Below, one piece after another: positions 45,955 to 59,610 of a DNA stretch of 64,000 nt (positions within the stretch are counted from its first letter, which is position 1; each line of letters begins with the position of its first letter). Location: positions 19,671,545 to 19,735,544 of the forward strand of contig OX637404.1 in the NCBI GenBank assembly GCA_951799425.1, in the 5' to 3' direction. A program made the translations under genes and the position numbers. This DNA comes from Ilex aquifolium. Its lineage: Eukaryota; Streptophyta; Magnoliopsida; Aquifoliales; Aquifoliaceae. The notes below the pieces were generated by a model. That model was not told where the DNA came from and ran no database searches. It worked only from the letters and a program-made list of their open reading frames with translations.

Positions 45955-47190
45955 TTGGAATAAATCTTTTGTTTTTAGGGGGGAAGATTAACATTGATTC
46001 AGTTTGTTTTGTCTAGCATTCTAATCTACTTCTTGTCTCTTTTTAAATTGCCAGTTGGGGTGGCTAAGAAAATTGAAAGTTTAATGAAGGATTTTTTTAT
46101 GGGAGAGGGGAGGACGAACTATTTAATTCGATGGGAGGTGGTTACTAGGTCAAAAGAAAAATGTGGGCTTTTTTTTGGGAATTTCGTAAAAAAAAATGTA
46201 GCTCTAGTTGGAAAATGGCCCTGGAGATTCCCGTTGGAACAAAATTTATTGTGGCATGCAGTTATTAGGAGCATATATGTGTTACAGGTTAACATGTGGG
46301 ATGCTAATGGGGTTGAAACGAGCTCTTTCTGGAGTTTGTGGAGTTCATTTCTCAGAGGTTACCCTGTTTTTCTTAGAGAGTCAAGTTCATTGTGGGAGAT
46401 GGAACTCGAATGCGTTTTTAGGAGGATATATGGATTGAGGAGTCTTCTTTTTCGAGTCTCTTTCAACGTTTGTATCTTGTTTCTGATTATCATGATTCAT
46501 TTGTTGTATCTATGGTTAGATCACATACTAGTCTAATTTCTTGGGATTTTGGATTGCATCGGAATCTCAATAATAGGGAAGTTTCGAAGTTGGTGAGTCT
46601 TATTTCTTTGCTTAATAATATTACTTTGATTTAAAATTCTGAGGATAAGAGGTATTAGATTGATCATTATTCAGGGCTATTTTCTTGTAAGTCATTTTGA
46701 GTTTCTTATAAATGATTATTTGCTTCATTATTCTATCCATCATTGAGGATTTGGAGGGGGACGGTGTCTTTAAAAGTGCAAGTTTGTGCATGGATAATTT
46801 CTCATGATAAAATTAGTACTAATGAGGTTCTTCAAATGAGGAGACCTAATTATTATCTTCAGCCGCAATTGTGTGTAATGTATAAAGGTGATAATGAGAG
46901 TGTGGATCATTTATTTTTGCATTGTCCTTTGGCACAAGCATAAATGAACAAGTTTTTTGACCTTATGGGCTTTGCTAGGGTTGCTCCAAGGAATATGAAT
47001 TCTATGTTTTGTTTGGATGACGTTGGGTGTGAGGGAAATACAAAATGAAAGACCATTTGGCACATCGGTTTTTTTGCTACATTATGAGTAATTTGGAAGG
47101 AACAGAATATGAATATTTTTTAAGATAAATGTGAAGATTTTGAGGGACTTTGAGAAAGACTTTTTTAAGTTTCAAGATATTCCTCTTTTT
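45955..47190 (+). pseudogene. LINE ORF2 C-terminal part with zinc-binding region
   Basis: Begins with a segment reading LIQFVLSSILIYFLSLFKLP and IESLMKDFFMGEG, typical of the domain after reverse transcriptase. The zf-RVT-like part at 46743-46943 has WRGTVSLKVQVCAW, KISTNEVLQMRRP, and C-x-M-x-K...E-S-V-DHLFLHCPLA, the usual Cys/His pattern. Trailing WKEQN and DKCEDFEG pieces follow in broken frames to about 47190. There are several stops and frameshifts. No poly(A) is seen at the end, where unit B begins. Confidence 0.82.
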
Positions 47191-50100
47191 TGTATTAGAA
47201 CAAGCTGAAAATAAGGATTTACTATAGCCCACATTCAATTGCATAATCATATGCTATCCTTAAGATTCTCCCTCTTCCCCTAGTATGTTTGAATTAAGAG
47301 GTATAGGTTTGGCTTCTTCACATTAATACATCTTAAACAATGTTGAACTCCTTTTTTCTTGTGAAAAAGCAAGCTTGTATTTGGTCCTAACCCTAAGAGA
47401 CTATCATGAAAAAGCAACTACATGGGCTTGAAGTCTAACCAAATACGGTCAACAAGTTCTAACGTCATTACATTCTAAATAAATAGCAAAAAATGCACCT
47501 TAAAATTAGTAAACAAACCATGCTATTAACCTCAAGTAAATAAAAAAAGAATGCAAGTACAATCAGTGCCCAAATAATTAGCCAAGGAAGCATATGCTTT
47601 ATGCTAAGGTTTCCCCATCAGATTGAAAGCCTAATGCGCCTTTAGCCTTATAATCTCAAGTTGCACCAAAATACACAAAAAGAATATCACAAATCAATAT
47701 TTTAGTTCAGTCATGCTGCAAAGAATTTCTTCATATGAACATGTATGCTATGAAGAACCTACATCCAATTGCCAGTGACATGCAACAGCCTTCAGCTGTT
47801 CACTACAAACAATGGTACTCCTCTCAAGTGATCCATATACCATTGCACTTGGGACTGCTACAACTCATTGCTTATAAGGAAAACCAAACTGAAAAAACCA
47901 CTGGACATATCTTCATAAGATGACACTATAAATTTTATGTTTGGGCATCCACCTATCAGAAACCTTTTTGCTCCAAGCTTAGAGCAGCTGTGTTAATAGA
48001 TTATTTGCATGATTTGTCACAAAATATCGGTTGGCATTATTGACTGCATGACTTAATTAAACTGCCAATTCTTTACGGTGTATGATGCAAGCAAACTTGA
48101 AGGCAGGGGGAAGGAGGAGGAGGAGGACAGAGACTACATTAAGAAAACAATAAAATCAGAGAGAAAGTGAATAAGAAATGAATCTAACAGTCATATCCAA
48201 TGTCAGATATCAGGTTAAATCCAATAAAAATATTGCAGATCTTAGTGGCACAAAGTTGTAACAAAGCTAAGCCAGTTGTGGTTAGAAAGCAAACATTTAG
48301 GGTCAGCAAGACTAAGAATGCATGACAGGTGAATTCAACAGAATCAGAAAGAGGAATAATTGTTGTAACTCCAATGGATTGTATAAACTCTGAGAGAGAT
48401 AAAGATGGAAAAAAATGTCTCCCAGAGAGTTAACGGAGCACTTATAGTGTGGAAATCACTCTTGGAATGTTCCTCATATTAATGAGGATTATGTCAAACT
48501 ACAATGTCAAACATATTATATGATATTACGATAAAAGAAAGCAATGTAATTCAAAATTGCAAGATTGCACCTATAGCTGAATTGCGATAGTTGGATGGAT
48601 TAATTACGAATGACAATACAAAAGACCGAATAAAAGTACTGATCTGATGAGAAGATTGAAGTTGCACCATCTGAGGACAAGCTGAACCATTTAAGGCTCT
48701 AAGCTGCTTTTCCTATTTTCTATATCGGACGATTGTCAAAGAAAATGGTTCAAGTAAACAATAGGGACAAGTGAAAAAGCAAAAAACACAAGGATTGAGG
48801 TGGTAAGGACAGATCACATGGCCATTAATACAGCTTAGGGATAAAAAAATTTGTGTAGCCCATCCTAGGTAATTGGCATTCAAGGCTTTGCCAAATTTAA
48901 GTGATTTGTGCAGTTGAAAGGGGAAAAAAAAGACAACGAAAAAATGAATTTGTAGGAACATTATCATACCATTCAAACATGCGTCACAAAAAAATGAATG
49001 TATAATTTCAAGTAGTAGTACTAGCATTGTGGATACCTTCATTTTGCAATAATATAAATTTTTATGCCAAATACAGGAAACTTTCCTTCAAGAAACAAAA
49101 AATATGTATCTTAATTGAATAAATAAGAAATAAGGATTAGTCATTCACTATGTCAATACCCAAGTAAAAGCTATTTTCCACAGGAAAAAGGAATATGCAT
49201 TTTCCAGAACTCTGCAAACAAGATAACGCCCGGTAAGCTCAAACAACACAATATGGAATTAAACGACACCATCAGAATGCAAGAAGGGATGCACCAGCTG
49301 AATTTTCCAATACCCTGTGTCTACATCAAACAATGGTCAACTCTACTCGTTTTAGTCAAGTATGACACTTCCATTAGTGGATCAGGTCCTCAACTAACAA
49401 AATTCAGAGTGAAAATTAGTAGTGACGCCAATGAGTCATGAAGTCAAAGTTAAATGAATATAGGCTTGAAGTGATCATATATAATTAGCAACAACATCCA
49501 TTGACTGCTCCTTTGACCCTTCAAAGTCTACTTATTATTGAGCCGTATGCTTACTATTTATTCGGAAGTCGACGTGATACTGTATTTTGATAACCACACA
49601 GCAGTTGCTGAAACTGCTGAATAAGTTCAAGAGCTATTAAAGGAAATAAAAAATATCTACCATTCCTTACCTTTTTGCCCCTGTTAATTAGCTGTGCATG
49701 AGCAATGCTCTTTTTTGTAGTTTTGACCAGTTATTTTAGCGGTTTTCCCTCCAAAGACGATTCTACTATCTACTTCTTGTTATTTTCAAACCCGTTACTT
49801 AAATAAATGCAATATATCTCGGATGTTTGTCAACTTACCAAATCTAAAAAACATAACTGGAAGGTGTAGGCATTGAAAACAAAACTATGTGTTTTTATTG
49901 TGTCCATATGTGGGAGTCAAGGATCAAAATTTTGTTTTTGTGTATTGTGTGAGTCACCTAGAAACCGGCAACGTTTGGAAATGTTTTGAAAATATTATAG
50001 AAACGAATAAAAAATTTAGGTTCCAAAAATATTTTGAAACATTGTAAGAAATAGGCAGAAACATTTCGAAATATTCCGAAACGCCTCAGAGCATTGAAAT

Positions 50101-50574
50101 CTCAATTCAATGATTGATTCATTTCGGTCGTTTCGACCGTTTCAAAATGAAATTGTAATACTTGGTAGGAGTGTCTTCAAATGAAAACTTCATCAAGTAA
50201 AAACATATTTGCAAATATATCTCATTTTGACCAAGTGTAAAAGTTGTTGTGAAATCACAAAATAAGAAGCAAAATTGCAGAGAAAATTATCCTGTAATTA
50301 AAATTAGGTCAACTTTAGAGCCACTGAAAGCATTGTTGCCGGTGCAAAACCCTATATATAACACAGTTACGTTTGATGTCAGTTGTGCCATATGTTCACA
50401 ATTACAAAAGTGAGATTTGTCCATTTAGGGAAGTAAGGTATGATCGGTCCAGCCATCCCACAATGCTTCTCAAGCTGTGAGACTTTCAAAAACTGGAAAC
50501 CCTAGAATTATCTCAAAGTTTTCAATTAATTCAAGTATGAGAAGATGAAGACTATAACAGGGAGAGGATCATAC

Positions 50575-50649
50575 CTATGGCTGTGTCTTTCTAGCAGTTG
50601 GTTTATTTATCAAGCCTTCCAAAGTCACTAGAATCCCTATTAATGTGCC
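50575..50649 (-). pseudogene. Exon-like block, unit B copy (decayed)
   Basis: Acceptor with a 15-base T run ending CAG and donor GTATGA are both kept. The 75-base frame between them matches the copies in A and C at CCAACTGCTAGAAAG (PTARK) but has in-frame TAA and TAG, so this copy is dead. Confidence 0.4.
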
Positions 50650-51892
50650 CTGAAAAAAAAAAAAAAAGTTGCTTCTCATTTCAACCAGCATGAGGTGTGC
50701 AAACTCAAGTTTGATCCGGCTTTGAGCTTTTCTGATTAGTGTTAGTGCACACAAGTAAATAATTTCTAGTCTAGTGCATGTTACTTTTATAACACTTTGT
50801 CAGTTGTACTGGATCTTCCTTAAAAAGAATTGTTTTACCTTTAGGGTTGGAAATTAAACAATGGTCTTGGGTACTTCCTTTTTTATGGTCCGTTGTAAAC
50901 TAAAAGATGTCTGTAACCTAAAATTACAAGTAGATAACATAGCATGAGGGGTTGATCAACAGAGTAACTCAAACTTACCTTAAGTATATGGTTCATATAT
51001 TTTTGTTTACCAATAAAACAAGCACAGTTCGAACCCTAGCTCATTTCTTTAATGAGCCAAGGAAGTAAAATTACCGGAAACCTTCAGATCAATTAGGCCT
51101 TAGGATTAAAAATGATTCTTATAAATAGCTTGAGTTGGGCGTGAAACTAGTTTCTTCAAGCTTGTCCAACCAGTCTAAACAAGCAATAAGTCTAAGTGCT
51201 CAACAAGCCCCCATGCAACTTTAAACGCATAATCTTTGAAGGCACTTACAGGAACGATATACTAATAAGCTGAACAGATATCGTGTAGAACTATTCTGAT
51301 TTGTTAAGCCGCAGTCTGGGAAGGTAGCAATGTTAATTGTAGAGCAAATATGGATGGTAACTAAGCTAGTACATAATCATATAACAAATGCATCCAAGAT
51401 CATGTCAAGGTCAAGTTGGGCTAAGCTCAAGCATAAGAGAACATCGATGCGAGACTGTGATTAGAAGTAAGTACCATTAAATGGGTTCAACCTAGGGGGG
51501 AACCCAAGACAGCCGTTTTATTTTCGGAATATGGTAAATGCTGAAAAACTTAATTCAAGATGCGATTTATTCATTGACATGGTAAGAGAGTCTACATTTT
51601 GATCAAGCCTAAAGATTTACTAAAAATGCTATTAATGATAAAGGATATTGGCAAATCAGCATTGGCGAGATTAGTTGTCGCACTGCCAATTAAGTCAAAA
51701 GCATACTTTCATTAAGATCCACTGCTGAGTAATGCTAGTATGAATAAATACCTTTCCAAAGCTTTTTTTCCATATGTTGTTTCGAATAACCATTATTAAC
51801 ATTCAAACCAAGAAAATTGAAATGCACACATGCAGGGAATTAAACTCAATAATCCCCTTACGGCGGCGGGAAACATGTATCATAAGCTATGA

Positions 51893-52508
51893 AGAATGGA
51901 TACTTTGTTAAGGTCGACGTATCTATATGGGATACAATACTCATCGGATACTCGAGGATACGTATTGGATACACACCAAATATATTCAATAATAAATAAA
52001 ATACATGGATAATTTGTGAATACTTCTATATTACAGAGAAGTATGTTTAATTTTTAGTTTTAATGTTTACTCTTTCCTTTTGATTTCACATACAATGCAA
52101 TACATCAACAAAAATTTATATGACTTGAAAGACACATGAGTGGTTTCCAAGTATTATCCATTATCACATGTCTAAAAAGTTTAAATAAGTTGATTACTCT
52201 ATAATTTTAGCAACAAATAATTCTAAGCAAATAATATAATTAAATGTTAGTTTTTATTCCTTTAATTAATCACGTTCACTTTATAAATGTATCATAGTGA
52301 GACGATAGATAATTTTTTTAAAATAAAAAATTGTTAATGTTATTTATTATTGTAAAAGAATCACTAAAAATTATAGCTATCAAGTCATTGCATAATAATA
52401 AAAATTTAAAATATATATTTATAGACGTATCCGAGTTGTACTCGTCCTATTTTTTAGGTTTTGTCGTATTGTCGTATCCCGTATCCATATCTGTACTTTC
52501 TAGATAAT
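51893..52508. other. Insertion in unit B, AT-rich, GTATCC-rich ends
   Basis: Absent from unit C. The edges carry repeated GGATAC/GTATCC words (GATACTCGAGGATACG at the left, GTATCCCGTATCC at the right), which gives an inverted-repeat character and suggests a small transposon of unknown family. Confidence 0.45.
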
Positions 52509-52907
52509 AAGTACCCCCAAAAACGCGCACACACATAAACCAAAAACAAACCTTCACATATTTGCACAAAACATGCACAAATCTATTCAAAGTCCAGAGA
52601 TCAAGAAATCAGCCTCCAGCCTATCGAAAACATACTCCAACACAAACTCACACAACACATGCACAGATTTATATATATCACGTGATAAGAGTGCAATGAT
52701 CAAGAAATCAACCACCATCTTATCAAAAACAAAACTTCTATGATCAAAAAAAAAAAAAAAAACTTGTACATAAAAAATAATACAAATTTCGTAAAAAATT
52801 TACTTCAGAGAGGAAATTTTTGATGAGATCAGAGATAAAGGAACGAACCACCAGTCTGATCAAAAAACACAACAGCAAAGAACAACGTAAGAAATTTTAT
52901 AAGAGTA

Positions 52908-53560
52908 TCTCCAGATTTAGACTCAAATTTAAATTTGAGTCAAAATGGCTCAAAATACTTCTCCAACCTTAGACCCAAACCTATACCAAATCAAGGAAAA
53001 ACTTATTCTGGACACAAATTGAGGGAGACTCAAATCCTTTATCAAATTTTCAACGGTAACTTTTTACCCTATCCAAGCTTAAAAGACTCCTTCGACGGAA
53101 TAAGTTCTTACCTCTCCCTACCTCTATCTTCAAAGTCGCTCCCATCGCCGACCACACCGAAGCATTCTTGAAGCCTAATAGATAAACTTCTTCTCTTTCA
53201 TAGTCCATCTTCGTTTTCTTATTTTTCGGGTAATATATATATATATAACATGTGTTTTCTATCGTATTGTTTAATGGTGATTTTCAGGTAATTTGTTCTC
53301 AGCCGAACCGTCGTTTCTGTATTTGATTAACTGTATCGTCGAGTTTGGTTAATGGATTTTGAAGGGAATGAAACCAAAGAATGAGAAAGGATAAAATATT
53401 TTCGTGGAAAAAATTAAAAAAAAAATTTGAGCTTTGAAAAAGTAAGGGAATTTTATAAAAGATTTGAGTTTATATTTGAGTTTGTCCATTGGAGTGCTTT
53501 ATATACCAAATCAAGCTTTTTACTCAAATTTAGACTCAAAATTGAGTCTAAATTTGAGTC
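52908..53560. mobile_element. MITE with nested palindromic ends
   Basis: The left end AGACTCAAATTTAAATTTGAG, trimmed by a base, and the right end ACTCAATTTTGAGT in reverse are palindromic TIRs, with ACCAAATCAAG/CTTGATTTGGT further in. Absent at the matching place of unit C (near 61305). No transposase. Confidence 0.6.
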
Positions 53561-53700
53561 ATGGGTTATATCTGAGATAATTTGCACGATCATGCATGTA
53601 CATGTATATAATAGAATCATTCATGCATGCACATATATCGATTTGTGTGTGCTTCTATACATATATCCATGAAGAGAGAGAGAGGAGGAAAACAATGTTC

Positions 53701-56700
53701 TACAAAGCGTTTCCTCGTCCCTATAACAAATTTCATCCGTCGCCGGCTAGGTATAGTGCAGAATGACAGACAATCTCTGAATCTCACAATGCACCTATCT
53801 CCGATCATCGAAATTGGAACGATTCTTTGCAGCTTTGGCCACGGCTAGTTTTTCAAGTCTTCGACAATGCTTGTGCTTTTGGAGGGTTTAAGTGTCTTTT
53901 CGGTCTCAGTCCGAGTCCATGTGCTACTTCCACCGTGACCCGTCTAGAATACATGGACTCAATTTTAAGTCAATTGGATCTAGATCCTCTTAATTTTAAA
54001 ATTCTACAATTTTTCCAATTTGAGTCACCCACACCTAACACTAGGGATGATAATCGAGTCAAATTATTCGGGCTCGACTCAGGTTCTGTTCGTTTTGGGT
54101 CTAGTCCAGATTCGGCTTATTTTTTAAACGAGCCAAATTTGAACAATTTTTTAAGTAAGACTCAACTCATTTATATGTAAAATAATTAAGTTACTCAGAC
54201 TCGACTCGGATTGAGCTCGTTTTGGGCTTGACTTGTTTAGAAAAATGAGCTCAACATGCTCGGCTCGATTATCAACCCAGCTTAACGCTAACTACGGATT
54301 GGGTCGTGTTCCACTCGTTTCATATCAAAATTTATTTAATATTTACCCAACCTATTTGTAATTTGTGTTGTGCCGAATTCGTGCAATGTATAAACTATGT
54401 TTAACGAGTTTGTATCGTGTGTCACTTATGTTTAGCGAGTTCATATTGTGTGTCGACCTATTAATTGGAAGACTCTAACAAGTTCACCCGTTTACCACTT
54501 AAATTTGAGAATTCTAAACTCAAACTACCAAAATCTATATTGATTTTGTGTTGAATTCGTGGGTCGTGTGTAAAATTATCAGAGCTATAAACTATTGATG
54601 AAAGAGCCCAAAAATAGAACAATATGTCAGCCCAACTGACTAAGACTGACAAGGGATCATTTTGTATCAAAATTTAGTTAATCTATAACCTGCTCAGTTG
54701 TAATTTGTGTTGTGTCGAATTCGTGCAGTGTGTAAATTATGTTTAGTGAGTTCATGTTTTGTGTCAACCCAGTTATTTGAAGAGTCTAATGAGTTCTCCC
54801 GTTTACCCCTCAAATCTGAAAAGTCTGAACTCAAATTCCTAAATCTGTATTGATCTTGTACTGAATTTGTGGGCCATGTGTGAAATTGTCAAGCCTATAC
54901 ACTCTTGATGAAAGAACCCAAAAATAGAATAATGTGTCAGGCCTACTGATTTAGCAGTGGGTGGTTCTATAACATCTAAAAATTATGTGAGATGGATAAT
55001 ACGTAATTTAGCAATTAATTATAATTATGTGTAGTCATGTTCATATTTTGGGAGAAAAAAAGGAAAAGAAAAGAAATCCCTTGATAAACTTATGCAACTG
55101 TGCTCATGTATGTATAAACTGGTGTGCAGAAAGTGTGCAACATATTGACCATGTGCACCTGCAAGGTGCATGCAGTGGGGTGGTCATCGTGCCTGGCTTA
55201 TCCAACCAAAGATATTTAAGGTTTGGACTACAACATTCGACCCTTGGGTTGGACCAGGACTAGATACTTTAACCCAATTAAATTTTGGGTCGAGCTTAAA
55301 CTATAACATTAAGCCCATGGATTAGCCCAATTTATATATAAACATACTAGCAATAATCCGTACCTAAAGGTACTAGAGAACACAAATAAACATGGGCTGA
55401 TTTGGGGGGTGAAATTTTTTTGTGATGATTTTGAGCCATTGGATTGAGTGAATCTCAGTCACTCTTGTGCTAAGCTAAGTTAAGGGACTTAAAATGAGTC
55501 ATGTTTTATTATATAGATTACTTTTCGTATATGATTTATATTAAAATTTTACTTTACACCATTTAGTTAGACGCATTTACAGTTCATCTCCTATATTTAG
55601 TAACGAATAATCATCCCCACCATGTAACCTTTATACACCTAACTATATCACATACATTAGATGCTCACAATCACATGTAAATCAAATGCATCAACAAAGC
55701 TTGAGTGTTATGCAGATAAGTGCCCCATTCCCATGTTAGACCATTAAACAAACCTGTGTGGGTTCACTTTGACCTTTACTTTTAAAATTATCCACATAAT
55801 ACGCATTCAATTGGTACATTAAAATGTACAATTATATTTTCTGTCCAACTCCAGTACAAAGTAGGAATAAAACTTGTTTGCCAAGAAAAAAGCTATGTTG
55901 TCATATGTTTCTGTTATTTTCAAGTAATTTTTACTATTATTAAAAAATAAATATTATTAAGTGAGCTTACCTACCTAGGCTTAGGCCAAGAGGTTGGCCA
56001 AGGGTTGCATCGGGTCCATCATAACATGTTGCAATTATCATGGAGAGGCCCAATCCATATCTAACCTGGTCCAACCCATAGCCGTCCCTAGTTTTCGAAG
56101 CAAAATTAGGGTTGGACTTCTAAAATTTGAAAAATGTATTTTAATTAGTTCTATTTTATTGCTCCAAGTATCCATGCCTTAGTTTTGGGATTTTACTGTG
56201 ATTAAAGTTATTTCAAAATTAAAAAGGACTTATAGTCAAGTGCTGAAGACATTTTTGTTTTCGATAAATTTTAAGCATTCTCCAGAATTCTCATCTCTAT
56301 TTTATTATGTATTATTTTGTTATGTGTATGTGTACATGCTTGTTTGTTCTGTGTTAGGATTCAGCATACCAAAAGATAATTTTGAAAAAATGGACAAAGA
56401 AGAGTACGATACTAGATGGACTCTAGCCTAAAATCTGAAATTAATACTATGTGATCTGAGCTCTTTACTTTAATAAACTATACAGGAACTAACTGACAAA
56501 AAATTTATAAAACAAGAAAAATCATTTTTTTTATAAAAAACAAAGAACTGACCCAGAAATTTGATACAACACCCCATTAAATTATAGTGATATACTTAAG
56601 AAAAAGACAATTTTGGGTTGACAATAGAGAAAGACCCAGCATTGATACATATGATATGGTGGTGTGGAAGTGAACATGCAACAACCACTACGTAAATTTT

Positions 56701-56727
56701 AGATATGCAATCACCTGTAGATCTGCA
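53701..56727. other. Unduplicated intergenic stretch between units B and C
   Basis: It holds a GGCTCGACTCG-type repeat remnant (54040-54270), a tandem duplication (54325-54960) and AT-rich DNA. I see no gene; the short frames lack family features. Confidence 0.5.
54325..54960. repeat. Tandem duplication of about 320 bp
   Basis: 54325-54640 and 54660-54960 share blocks such as TTGTAATTTGTGTTGTG, GAATTCGTGCA and CCCAAAAATAGAA in the same order; divergence looks like 15-20%. Confidence 0.75.
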
Positions 56728-59545
56728 TGCCCAATGCTACTATCCCAATGATTTATAAATAAGGATTTAATGTAGCCACATCAAAATTTCATAATCACCT
56801 ACTATCCTTAAGATTCTTCCTCTTCCCCCAGTATGATTAGAGGTCATAGTTTCAGCTTCTTCAGATTAATGCATCTTCAACGAAGTTCACCTCCGATTTC
56901 CATCTGAAAAGTTGAGCATTTATTTGGTCCTAACTGCAAGAGACAATCATGAAAAAGCAACATCATGGATTTGAAATCAACCAGATATGGTTAAAAAGTT
57001 TTAATATCATTTACATGCCAGATTCCAGAAAAAAGTTCTAACATCATTTACATTCCAAATAAAAAGCCAAAAATGCACCCTCAAAATTAATAAACCAACC
57101 ATGCTAGTAACCTCAAAATTGCAAGTCTTCTTCAAGCAAATATAACTGTTTGGTCTAGCTGCTAAACCTATTAAAAAAGTCTTCACGTACTCTTAAGTTT
57201 TCCGCATCATATTGAAAGCCCAATGTGCCTTTAGCCTTATAATCTCAAGTTGCTCCAAAATATTAAAAAGGAAAGTAGCTAAATAGCACAAATTAAATAT
57301 TTTAGTCGAGTAATGCTGCAAAGAATTCCTTCATATAAACATTTTTCCTATTGAGATCCTATTATCCCTATGGTCAGTGACATGCAACAGCCTTCAGCTG
57401 TTCACTAGGAACAATGGAGGTCTTACTCTCAAGTAATCCATACATCATTGCAATAGGGCACTACTACAACACATCACTTATAAGGAACACCAACTGAAAA
57501 CTCATAGGACACATCTTCATAAGATGACATTATAGATTTGATGTTGGGCATCTACCATCGCAAACCTTCTTGCTCCAAGATTAGCAGCAAGCTGCTAAGA
57601 GATTGCTTGCATACTTTCTCACAAAATTGCCGGGCTCAAGCAATTTTTTTGTGGGTGGGGGTGGGGGGGCAAAACATATTCTACATTAAGAAAACAATAA
57701 ATCAGAAAGAAAGAAAGTGAAAAAGAAAACAAGACAAACAGTCATATGAACAATCATATTGGTGGCCTAAAGTTGCAACAAAGCTAGCCAGATTGCATCT
57801 ATACAACAGAGATATCGAAGAACATGATTCAAGTACATAGTGATAACAAGAACAAAGACAAAAAGACAAGGACTGAGGTGGTAAGGAGTAGGAAAGAAAT
57901 ATCAGAGGGCCATTAATACAGCTTAGGGACAAAAAATTTTGTAGGCCATCCTTGGTGGCTGGCTTTCAAGGCTTGTCGTTTTTAATTGAGTTGTGCACTT
58001 GGAAGGGGGAAAAGAAAACCAAAAAATGAATTTGTAGGAACATTATCACACCACTCAAACATGATGTACAAAGAAATGATGGCATAATTTCACCAAGTCA
58101 TACTAGCATTTTTGATACATTCATTTTGCAATAATATATGTTCTATGCCAAATACAGGAATTTTTCTTTCAAGAAACAAAAATCATCTATCTTAATCAAA
58201 TGGATAAGAAATAAGGGCTAGCCATTCAACAATACACAACACAATATGGAACTAAAAGGCCCTATCAGAATGCAAGAACGAATGGACCAACTGAATTTGC
58301 CAATACCATACCTATAAACATCAAATAATGGTCCAATATAATAGTTATAGTCAAATATGGCAGCTCCATTCATGGGTCAAGACCTCAACCAAAAAAATTC
58401 AGAGTTAAAATTAGCAGTGACGCAGGTGAATCATCAATTTCTCATTTGCACATGAGCTGCATGATTTTGTTTGGTTATCCGAGTTAGATGAATACTGACT
58501 TGAGCTGATCATAATTAGTAACAACGCCTGTTGACAGCTCCTTTAACCCTTCAAATCCTACATATTCTTGAGCCCATACGGTTACGGTTGATTCAGAAGT
58601 AGACGTGATACTGCATTTTGATTACAACTGAGCAGTTGTTGAAGTGCTAGACAAGTTCAAAAGCTATCAAAAGAAATAAAAAAAAAAAATCTACCTGTCC
58701 TTACTTTTTTCCCCTGCTAATTAGCTGTGCATGAGAAATGCTCTTACGTGGTTCTGAACAGTTATTTTATTGTTTTCCCCACCATAGATGCTTCTTCCAT
58801 CTACAGCTCGTTGTTTTCAAAACAATTACTTAAATAAAAGAACATATATCTCAGATGTTTGGCAACTTACCAAAACTGAATAACTTAACTGGCAGGTCTA
58901 TACCATATGAAAACAAATCAATGTATTTACCATCAAAAAGATTGAATATGATTGGGTGGAAATCAATCAATGTAGTTTACTGTGTGAATGTGAGGGAGTC
59001 ATAAAATGAAAATTTCATTAGGGAAAAACATGTTTGCGTATATACCTTGTTTTGGCAAATCATAAAATTAGTTGTGGAATAACAAAATAAGAATCAAAAT
59101 TGCAGAGCGAATTCATATTGAAATTTAAGTTAGGTCAACTTTAGAGCCACTGGAAGCATTGTTGCTGATGCAAAACCCTATCTACAAGGCAGCTACATTT
59201 AATGTCAACAGCTAGGAAACACGGACACCATTAACCATTAGTAAATAAATAAACCATTACATATGTTCACGCTTACAAACGCGAGGTTTATTCATTTAGG
59301 GAAATAAAGTGAATGATCGGGTGCATTAGGAGGTTTGTTTCAAAATCATGGACCAGAGTCCACGATAAGATGCAGTGACTAACTGGGTAATTCAATCCCA
59401 AGAAGTTGTCTTCTACTGAACTATGCAATCTCTCAACATTTCTACATTTTGACTCTTCTTAAAACCTGGAAACCTTAGAATTATCTGAAGTTTTCAACAA
59501 GTCACGCACAAGAAGATGGAGACTTTGACGGGGCGAGGATCATAA

Positions 59546-59610
59546 ATGTATCTTTCTAGCAGTTGGCTTATCAAGCACTTCTAAAACCGCTGCAATCCCT
59601 ACTGATGAGC
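59546..59610 (-). other. Exon-like block, unit C copy
   Basis: A strong acceptor (TTTTTTCAG) precedes an open frame with SSVGIAAVLEVLDKPTARK. The donor GT of the A and B copies is changed to TT here. Same unrecognised protein. Confidence 0.4.

Larger units (their letters stand above)
3258..47190 (+). mobile_element. L1-type LINE, broken into five pieces by nested insertions
   Basis: Pieces in order are ORF1 5' part (3285-4208), ORF1 3' part (about 9591-10778), ORF2 start (10856-10997), ORF2 endonuclease and reverse transcriptase (41788-43920) and ORF2 C-terminal part with zinc-binding region (45955-47190). All are on the plus strand and in the order of a normal plant L1. Without insertions the LINE would be about 7 kb. 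It has many frameshifts and stops, no visible poly(A) tail and no clear target-site repeats, so it is old and dead. It lies exactly between duplicated units A and B. Confidence 0.85.
47205..53700. repeat. Segmental duplication unit B
   Basis: Starts AATAAGGATTTACTATAGCCC as do units C and D. It is AT-rich and diverged from A and C, but close to D where both exist (after 51088/63241). It carries extra insertions near 49925-50165, 51893-52508 and 52908-53560. Only the exon-like block at 50575-50649 hints at coding; the other short frames are not shared. Confidence 0.8.

Noticed and set aside
52935-53171. 78-codon frame
   Set aside because: Lies within the MITE at 52908-53560 and has no counterpart in unit C.
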